DNA of 33,693 nt from an uncultured Clostridia bacterium (GTDB taxonomy: Bacteria > Bacillota > Clostridia > Oscillospirales > Ruminococcaceae). Where the stretch lies: contig CANSRB010000011.1 of assembly GCA_947649285.1 (NCBI GenBank), positions 1 through 33,693 of the forward strand, in the 5' to 3' direction. A model generated the notes under the pieces. The model had not been told where the DNA came from. It did not search any database and saw nothing but the letters and a program-made list of their open reading frames with translations. The position numbers were made by a program, and so were the translations under genes. Within the stretch, counting starts at the first letter, position 1; the number at the start of each line of letters is the position of its first letter. Positions 27,525 to 33,693 of this stretch are shown here, piece after piece.

Positions 27525-28760
27525 ATGGCAAAAATTGCAGTATTAGGACATGGGGTCGTCGGTTCGGGCGTTTGTGAATTGGTGCGGGATAACCAGCAAA
27601 GCATCTGCCGCCGGGCGGGCCAGCCGATTGAAGTGAAGCGGATTTTGGATTTGCGCCGTTTTGACGGGCTGGATTACAGTGACCGCTTTACAACGGATTT
27701 TAACGAGATTCTTTCTGATGATGAAATTACCATTGTAGTTGAAGTGATGGGGGGACTTTCTCCTGCGTACGAATACGCGTCGGCCGCCCTCTGCCAGGGG
27801 AAAAGCGTTGTGACCTCCAATAAAGAACTGGTTGCCGCAAAAGGTGCGGAGCTGCTCCGCCTGGCCAAGGAGCACAACTGCAATTTTTATTTTGAAGCGT
27901 CGGTTGGCGGGGGGATCCCGATTATCCGCCCGATGCATCTCTGTTTGGCCGCGAATGAAATTGATGAAATTGCCGGTATCCTGAACGGGACGACCAATTT
28001 CATCCTGACCAAGATGATCAAGGAGCAGATGGACTTTGATACGGCACTGAAATTGGCGCAGGATCTGGGCTATGCGGAACGGAACCCCTCTGCCGATGTG
28101 GACGGGCATGACGCCTGCCGGAAGATCTGTATCCTGGCTTCCCTGGCATTCGGGCGGCATATCCATCCGGAAAACGTGCATACCGAAGGGATTACGGCCA
28201 TCACTCCGGAAGATGTAGACTATGCGGCAAATTGGGGCGGCGTGATCAAGCTGATCGGCCGGGCGCGGAAAACGGAGGATGGGAAGGTTGAATGCCTGGT
28301 AGCCCCGTCCTTTGTCCATGGGGAAAGCCAGCTGGCCAATATTGATGATGTATTCAATGGGGTCTTAGTCCGCGGGAATGCAACGGGCGATGTGGTGTTC
28401 TACGGCAAGGGGGCTGGGAAGCTGCCTACGGCCAGCGCGGTTGTCGCCGACGTCATTGATGTGACGAAATCCCCGGCAACCAGCAAATCCCTCACCTGGG
28501 CGGAATGTGAGGAAAATATTGTCGAACCGTTTGAAAATACCTTCAGCGCGCATTATGTCCGTGTAAATGGTGTAAAAGCGCGGAAGGCGGTCGAGAACCT
28601 GTTTGTCAACGCGGCTTTCTTAAACCGCAAGGGACAGCCCGGAGGGGAAGAAGCTTTTGTAACCGAAGTGATGCTGGAGAGCCAGTTCCTGAATTGCCTG
28701 ACACAGCTGGAGGGTCTGGGCGTGCAGGTATTGGCACATCTGCGGATTGTGGAGGACTGA
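27525..28760 (+). CDS. hom: Homoserine dehydrogenase
   Basis: MAKIAVLGHGVVGSGVCELV...GGIPIIRPMHLCLAANEIDEIAGILNGTTNFIL; C-terminal ACT domain. Confidence 0.97.
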   Translation: MAKIAVLGHGVVGSGVCELVRDNQQSICRRAGQPIEVKRILDLRRFDGLDYSDRFTTDFNEILSDDEITIVVEVMGGLSPAYEYASAALCQGKSVVTSNKELVAAKGAELLRLAKEHNCNFYFEASVGGGIPIIRPMHLCLAANEIDEIAGILNGTTNFILTKMIKEQMDFDTALKLAQDLGYAERNPSADVDGHDACRKICILASLAFGRHIHPENVHTEGITAITPEDVDYAANWGGVIKLIGRARKTEDGKVECLVAPSFVHGESQLANIDDVFNGVLVRGNATGDVVFYGKGAGKLPTASAVVADVIDVTKSPATSKSLTWAECEENIVEPFENTFSAHYVRVNGVKARKAVENLFVNAAFLNRKGQPGGEEAFVTEVMLESQFLNCLTQLEGLGVQVLAHLRIVED

Positions 28761-28762
28761 GG

Positions 28763-29653
28763 ATGATTCGAATTCGTGTTCCTGCGACCAGCGCCAATCT
28801 GGGCGCCGGGTTTGACTGTTTGGGCTTGGCGGTGAACCTGTATAATTATATGGATATGGCGGAATCGGACAGCATCGAAATAGCTTCTACAGATGGGACC
28901 TGGGTTCCTACCACCAAGGAAAATATGATTTATTCCTCAGCCGAGCATCTCTACCGGCTTTGCGGGAAAACCCTGCCCGGACTGCGGATTTTGCAGGAAA
29001 ATAACGTCCCGATGACGCGGGGGCTTGGTTCCAGCTCCGCCTGTATTATCGGAGGCTTGGTAGGGGCGAATACGCTGCTGGGTTCCCCGTTTTCCAAGGC
29101 GGAGCTGGTGAATATTGCGTCCGGCTTGGAGGGCCACCCGGATAATACAACCCCTGCTTTGCTGGGCGGGATTGTGACCTCTGTCCTGGAAGGGGACAAG
29201 GTGTATTGGGTGAAGCAGGAGGTGCAGAATACGCTTCGTCTGGTTGCCATTATCCCGGACTTTAAGGTCAGCACCGAGATGGCTCGGAGGGTGCTTCCGC
29301 AGGAAATCGCCCATCAGGACGCGCGGTATAATCTGGCCAGAGCGGCGCTGTTCTCCGCTTCGCTGCTTCAGGGGAAGTATGAAAATTTGAAAATTGCGGT
29401 TGGCGACCGCCTTCATCAGCCTTACCGGATGCCGCTGATTAAACACGCGGATGAGGTGTTCCGGTTTGCTTATGAGTTGGGCGCCTATGCGGTTTATATC
29501 AGCGGGGCCGGCCCGACGATGATGGCGGTTGTATCGGGAGAAGATGCGGATTTCGCGCCGAAGCTGCGCAGCTATCTGGGGAAACTGGAGCTGGACGGCT
29601 GGGGGATCCGGGAGCTTTCGATTGATAATGTAGGCACGATTGTCAGTACCTGA
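28763..29653 (+). CDS. thrB: Homoserine kinase
   Basis: MIRIRVPATSANLGAGFDCLGLAVNLYN...VPMTRGLGSSSACIIGGL (GHMP); GGAGG RBS. Confidence 0.97.
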   Translation: MIRIRVPATSANLGAGFDCLGLAVNLYNYMDMAESDSIEIASTDGTWVPTTKENMIYSSAEHLYRLCGKTLPGLRILQENNVPMTRGLGSSSACIIGGLVGANTLLGSPFSKAELVNIASGLEGHPDNTTPALLGGIVTSVLEGDKVYWVKQEVQNTLRLVAIIPDFKVSTEMARRVLPQEIAHQDARYNLARAALFSASLLQGKYENLKIAVGDRLHQPYRMPLIKHADEVFRFAYELGAYAVYISGAGPTMMAVVSGEDADFAPKLRSYLGKLELDGWGIRELSIDNVGTIVST

Positions 29654-29713
29654 CATAGTATAAAAGGGAAACTGGGATCAATCTTATAGGAGAATATTCG
29701 AGGAGGTTTGGCA

Positions 29714-30928
29714 ATGGGACTTATTGTACAAAAATTTGGCGGCAGTTCTGTCCGGGACAAAGAACGGATCTTCAATGTGGCGAAAATTATTACAGATACC
29801 TATAAAGCTGGAAATGAAGTGGTGGTAGTGGTCAGCGCCCAGGGGGATACGACGGACGATTTGATCGCGAAAGCCTGTGAAATTAACGAAAATGCCTCTA
29901 AACGGGAGATGGATATGCTGCTTTCCACAGGGGAGCAAATTTCCATATCCCTGCTGGCAATGGCGATTGAAAAAATGGGATTCCCAGTTGTTTCCCTGAC
30001 GGGATGGCAGGCAGGCTTCCTGACCCGTTCCAATCACGGGGCAGCCCGGATCCGCCGGATCAAGGGGGAACGTGTCCGCCGCGAGCTGGACAACAACAAT
30101 ATTGTTGTTGTAGCCGGTTTCCAGGGCTTGAACCGCTTTGATGATATTACCACCTTGGGGCGGGGCGGCTCGGATACCAGTGCTGTAGCGCTGGCGGCGG
30201 AGCTGCGGGCGGATCGCTGCCAGATTTACACGGATGTGGACGGCGTTTATACAGCGGATCCCCGGATCGTCAAAGATGCGGTGAAGCTGGATGAGATTTC
30301 CTATGACGAAATGCTGGAGCTGGCTTCTTTGGGCGCGGGGGTCTTACATAACCGTTCGGTGGAGATGGCGAAAAAATATCATGTGAATATTGAAGTGTTG
30401 TCAAGCCTGGAGCAGAAGCCGGGTACGATCGTGAAGGAGGCAGTTAAAGTGGAGAAATTGTTGATTAAAGGGGTTACCAAAGATGAAAATGTTGCTCGGA
30501 TTGCGCTGATCGGCCTGCCGGACACTCCGGGTATTGCATTTAAGATTTTCTCCTTGCTGGCAAGCAAGAAAATCAACGTGGATATTATTTTGCAGTCCAT
30601 CGGCCGCCACAATACCAAAGATATCAGCTTTACGGTCCCGCTGTCGGATAAAGACGCCGCTTTGGCGCTGCTGCATGAAAAATTTGACGTCGTTGGCGCG
30701 GAGCGGATCGAAGCGGACGACAACGTGGTCAAGGTTTCCATTGTCGGTGCGGGAATGCAGTACAACCCGGGTGTCGCTTCTAAGATGTTTGAGGCTTTGT
30801 ACGATGCGAATATCAATATCCAGATGATTTCGACTTCAGAGATCAAGATTTCTGTTTTGATTGAGCGGAAGGACGCGGATCGGGCGGTAGTATCCATCCA
30901 TGACGCTTTTGACTTTAAGGATAACTAA
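29714..30928 (+). CDS. Aspartate kinase with tandem ACT domains
   Basis: MGLIVQKFGGSSVRDKERI...GRGGSDTSAVALAAELRADRCQIYTDVDGVYTADPR. Confidence 0.97.
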   Translation: MGLIVQKFGGSSVRDKERIFNVAKIITDTYKAGNEVVVVVSAQGDTTDDLIAKACEINENASKREMDMLLSTGEQISISLLAMAIEKMGFPVVSLTGWQAGFLTRSNHGAARIRRIKGERVRRELDNNNIVVVAGFQGLNRFDDITTLGRGGSDTSAVALAAELRADRCQIYTDVDGVYTADPRIVKDAVKLDEISYDEMLELASLGAGVLHNRSVEMAKKYHVNIEVLSSLEQKPGTIVKEAVKVEKLLIKGVTKDENVARIALIGLPDTPGIAFKIFSLLASKKINVDIILQSIGRHNTKDISFTVPLSDKDAALALLHEKFDVVGAERIEADDNVVKVSIVGAGMQYNPGVASKMFEALYDANINIQMISTSEIKISVLIERKDADRAVVSIHDAFDFKDN

Positions 30929-30931
30929 GCG

Positions 30932-31204
30932 ATGAAATCCAATCTTTACCGGGCGCTGTTTTTTGGCGGGATGCTTTTCTCGATTGCAGCTAATCTCTGC
31001 TCTATTTTGGGGGTTCTGACCCCTGCGCAGTGGCGGTGGACGCTTCCGGTCCTGCTGCTCTTATTTCTGGGGCTTTGGATTGCAGCCCGCCGGAAAAAAA
31101 CGGAACTCTTTGATTTGGTGGAAACCCGGCTTCAAAAGGGGGTTCTTTTGTCCACCGTGGTATTATGGGCGGCTACTTTTTTCATCGCCGCTGTCAAAAA
31201 ATAG
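30932..31204 (+). CDS. Small predicted membrane protein of unknown function
   Basis: 90-aa ORF with hydrophobic segments, 3 nt after the aspartate kinase stop, ending just before a terminator. Confidence 0.6.
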   Translation: MKSNLYRALFFGGMLFSIAANLCSILGVLTPAQWRWTLPVLLLLFLGLWIAARRKKTELFDLVETRLQKGVLLSTVVLWAATFFIAAVKK

Positions 31205-31210
31205 GATCAG

Positions 31211-31241
31211 GCGCAGCTGAAAAATTCGGCTGCGTTTTTTT
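31211..31241 (+). terminator. Intrinsic terminator of the hom-thrB-ask operon
   Basis: GCGCAGC-tgaaaaattcg-GCTGCG-TTTTTTT. Confidence 0.9.
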
Positions 31242-31311
31242 GTGCCAAGGCATGGATTCCGAGGTTTCTGCATATACTCAAGTAACTTACAGCGAGAGGT
31301 GCGGAAACGCC

Positions 31312-31791
31312 ATGTTTATTGTTTCGATGAAGCCAAACGTAAAAAAGATCTTCCTGTTTCTGCTGTTCGGGACGGCGATCGGAGTTTCATTCTATCTTCT
31401 CTTTCAAGGAAGCCTGGTCACAGAGGCCGCTAAAAAGTCAGCAGCAGTTTTAACGGCAAGAAGCAATGAAGAGCGGATCACCTATTTGAAAACATATGGA
31501 TGGGAAGTAGGGTCGGAGCCGATCGAAATTTCAGAGGTGGCCATACCGGTAGAATTTGGAAAAGTCTATCAGGAATACAATAAAATCCAGAAAAAGCAGG
31601 GATTTGACCTTTCTGATTATGCAGGACGGAAAGTCCGGCGTTATACTTATGAAGTCACCAATTATCCGGATTATCCGGAAGATATCCGGGCCAATCTGCT
31701 GGTTTGTGAAGGTGTTATTATCGGAGGTGATATCTGCTCGATCCGCCTGGATGGATTTATGCACGGCTTTGCCCGTCCGAAATCCAGTTAG
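31312..31791 (+). CDS. DUF4830-like membrane-anchored protein
   Basis: N-terminal TM (IFLFLLFGTAIGVSFYLLF), then YLKTYGWEVGSEPIEISEVAIPVEFGKVYQEYNKIQKKQGFDLSDYAGRKVRRYTYEVTNYP...GVIIGGDICSIRLDGFMHGF. The longer ORF start (31165) is upstream of the RBS. Confidence 0.75.
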   Translation: MFIVSMKPNVKKIFLFLLFGTAIGVSFYLLFQGSLVTEAAKKSAAVLTARSNEERITYLKTYGWEVGSEPIEISEVAIPVEFGKVYQEYNKIQKKQGFDLSDYAGRKVRRYTYEVTNYPDYPEDIRANLLVCEGVIIGGDICSIRLDGFMHGFARPKSS

Positions 31792-31952
31792 GGCTTGTTT
31801 GAAAATAGAGAAAGTGCTGGATTTTTGTGCAAGACGAGGCGGTTTCAAGGAAAAAACCGCAAGAAATGCTGCGCCTTTCGAGGATTTTTGACGCCGAAAT
31901 CCGCCCGGTTTGGGCAAAAAGACAGGATTGGCGATTTTTCAAACAGGCCCTA
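31789..31952. mobile_element. MITE-like element, 17-bp TIRs
   Basis: 5' TAGGGCTTGTTTGAAAA and 3' TTTTCAAACAGGCCCTA (one mismatch as inverted repeats); 164 bp, non-coding. Confidence 0.8.
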
Positions 31953-31972
31953 TTTATCGACAAAATTACCCA

Positions 31973-32001
31973 TTGCCTAAACCGCTGGTTTCCGGTATAA
32001 T
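31973..32001 (+). promoter_or_regulatory. Promoter of the pseudouridine synthase gene
   Basis: TTGCCT, 17-nt spacer, TATAAT (31996-32001). Confidence 0.75.
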
Positions 32002-32061
32002 GATATATACGGACGGCAGGGATCATAAGTCCCTGTTCCGATGAAACGAGGAGGAAAAGAG

Positions 32062-32799
32062 ATGCCGGTGATGCGGTTGGACCGCTTTTTTTCCAGCCAG
32101 GATATTCTGACGAGAAAAGAAGTCAAGTCCTTTGTGAAGCTGGGGATGATTCAGGTGAACCGTATCCCTGCTTCGTCCCCGGAACAGCGGATTGATACGG
32201 AAAAAGACCAAATTTCTTTAAACGGGAACGAGGTGCCTTATGAACCCTATCTGTATTTGATGCTGAATAAACCTCAGGGAGTGGTTTCTGCTACGGAAGA
32301 TACCCGGAATCCTACGGTATTGGATCTAGTTCCGCCCGAATATTTTCGAAGCGGGCTTTTTCCCGCAGGGCGTTTGGACAAGGATACGGTCGGTTTTGTC
32401 CTGCTGACCAACGACGGGGATTTCGCCCATGAAATCCTTTCGCCGAAAAAGCATGTTCCCAAAACCTATTTAGTGCGTTTGGACGGCCCGCTGACACCGG
32501 AAGGGATCCGGCGTTTGGAGCAGGGGATCGAGCTGGCGGACGGATCGCTTTGCCAGCCGGCAGAAGTTTTTTTGCGGGAAGACGAAACAGAGCCTCTCTG
32601 TGAAATGGTGCTGAGGGAAGGGAAATACCATCAAATAAAAAGGATGTTCGGCGTGTTGGATTTAGGGGTGATTTGGCTGAAGCGGACAAAGATTGGAGGG
32701 CTTTGTCTGGATGAAAAACTGCCTGAAGGAGGGTGTCGAAAAATACTGCACAAAGAGAAAGAAAAAATTTTGTGCACTTATACAATGCCGGTAGAGTAG
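32062..32799 (+). CDS. rsuA: RsuA-family 16S rRNA pseudouridine synthase
   Basis: S4-like N-terminus MRLDRFFSSQDILTRKEVKSFVKLGMIQVN; PAGRLDKDTVGFVLLTNDGDFAHEILSPKKHVPKTYLV. Confidence 0.9.
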   Translation: MPVMRLDRFFSSQDILTRKEVKSFVKLGMIQVNRIPASSPEQRIDTEKDQISLNGNEVPYEPYLYLMLNKPQGVVSATEDTRNPTVLDLVPPEYFRSGLFPAGRLDKDTVGFVLLTNDGDFAHEILSPKKHVPKTYLVRLDGPLTPEGIRRLEQGIELADGSLCQPAEVFLREDETEPLCEMVLREGKYHQIKRMFGVLDLGVIWLKRTKIGGLCLDEKLPEGGCRKILHKEKEKILCTYTMPVE

Positions 32800-32906
32800 C
32801 CCCAAAAAGATTGTTTTTTTATTGTCATTATATCTAAACAAAATCCAGAAAGTTTGGGTATTTATCATCTGTTATTTTTCGATATAATTTGCTATAGTAT
32901 AGAAAA

Positions 32907-32948
32907 CACTTGGTGGATCCAAGTGAGAGATATTTAGGAGGTTCACTT
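32907..32948 (+). promoter_or_regulatory. Candidate alternative hairpins around the RBS of the ABC ATPase
   Basis: CACTTGG/CCAAGTG (32907-32913 / 32919-32925) competes with AAGTGA/TCACTT (32921-32926 / 32943-32948), which encloses AGGAGG. Confidence 0.35.
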
Positions 32949-33693
32949 ATGGCAAGCTTATCGTTACAACACATTTATAAAAGATATCCAGGCGGAGTTA
33001 CAGCGGTTTCCGACTTTAACTTGGAAATTGAGGATAAAGAGTTTATCATTCTTGTCGGTCCCTCTGGCTGCGGTAAATCCACCACGCTGCGTATGATCGC
33101 AGGCCTTGAAGAAATTTCGGAAGGCGACCTGTTTATCGGTGACCGCCGGGTAAACGATGTCGTTCCGAAGGACCGCGATATTGCAATGGTATTCCAGAAC
33201 TATGCTCTGTATCCGCATATGACTGTGTTTGAAAACATGGCTTTTGGCCTGAAGCTTCGGAAAACACCGAAAGATGAAATTAAAAAACGCGTAGAAGAAG
33301 CAGCGCGTATCCTGGATATCACACACTTGCTTGAAAGAAAACCGAAGGCTTTGTCTGGTGGTCAGAGACAGCGTGTTGCATTAGGCCGTGCGATTGTCCG
33401 TGAACCCCGCGTATTCCTGCTGGACGAACCGCTGTCCAACCTGGATGCAAAGCTCCGTGCTCAGATGCGTACCGAAATTACCAAACTGCATCAGCGCTTG
33501 GGTACCACCTTTATTTACGTAACACACGACCAAACCGAGGCTATGACCATGGGTACCCGGATCGTTGTTATGAAAGACGGTCTGATCCAACAGGTAGATT
33601 CTCCTCAGAACCTGTATGAAAAACCCTGCAACCTGTTTGTAGCCGGCTTTATCGGTTCTCCCCAGATGAACTTCATCGATGCTGTAGTCGAAG
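32949..33693 (+). CDS. Carbohydrate ABC transporter ATP-binding protein (MsmK/UgpC type), 3'-truncated by the window edge
   Basis: [27 protein letters not shown]...[19 protein letters not shown]...[36 protein letters not shown]...[15 protein letters not shown]. Open frame to the last base, absent from the ORF track. Confidence 0.95.
   Translation, partial: MASLSLQHIYKRYPGGVTAVSDFNLEIEDKEFIILVGPSGCGKSTTLRMIAGLEEISEGDLFIGDRRVNDVVPKDRDIAMVFQNYALYPHMTVFENMAFGLKLRKTPKDEIKKRVEEAARILDITHLLERKPKALSGGQRQRVALGRAIVREPRVFLLDEPLSNLDAKLRAQMRTEITKLHQRLGTTFIYVTHDQTEAMTMGTRIVVMKDGLIQQVDSPQNLYEKPCNLFVAGFIGSPQMNFIDAVVE

Noticed and set aside
29654-29713. Possible lysine riboswitch before the aspartate kinase
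   Set aside because: The gap is only ~60 nt and carries just an RBS; too short for an L-box aptamer.

Overview
This looks like a Clostridia-type (Oscillospiraceae-like) chromosomal segment made mostly of housekeeping operons. From left to right it contains: a 5'-truncated large serine recombinase remnant and an intergenic repeat; an AMP-forming acyl-CoA synthetase (minus strand) behind a consensus promoter and a T-box-like leader; pnp and rpsO (minus strand); pyrH-frr-uppS-cdsA-dxr-rseP-ispG-polC; a complete histidine operon (hisZGDCB-[C39-like secreted protein]-hisHAFIE) followed by an AgcS/AlsT-type symporter; an ACT-domain ThrR-like regulator with hom, thrB and an aspartate kinase; a DUF4830-like protein whose stop codon lies in a MITE-like element; an RsuA-family pseudouridine synthase; and the start of an MsmK/UgpC-type ABC ATPase that runs off the right edge. 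The main points of interest are (1) the T-box-like leader with an apparent Ile (AUC) specifier but no recognisable UGGN antiterminator element, upstream of an acyl-CoA synthetase, (2) a predicted secreted C39-like papain-fold protein inside the his operon, (3) operator-like inverted repeats on the his and thrR-hom promoters, (4) two MITE-like elements and a mosaic palindromic repeat family, and (5) a possible alternative-pairing 5'UTR at the ABC ATPase. I saw no CRISPR array, tRNA, rRNA or obvious defence system. All assignments are from reading the sequence; no searches were run.
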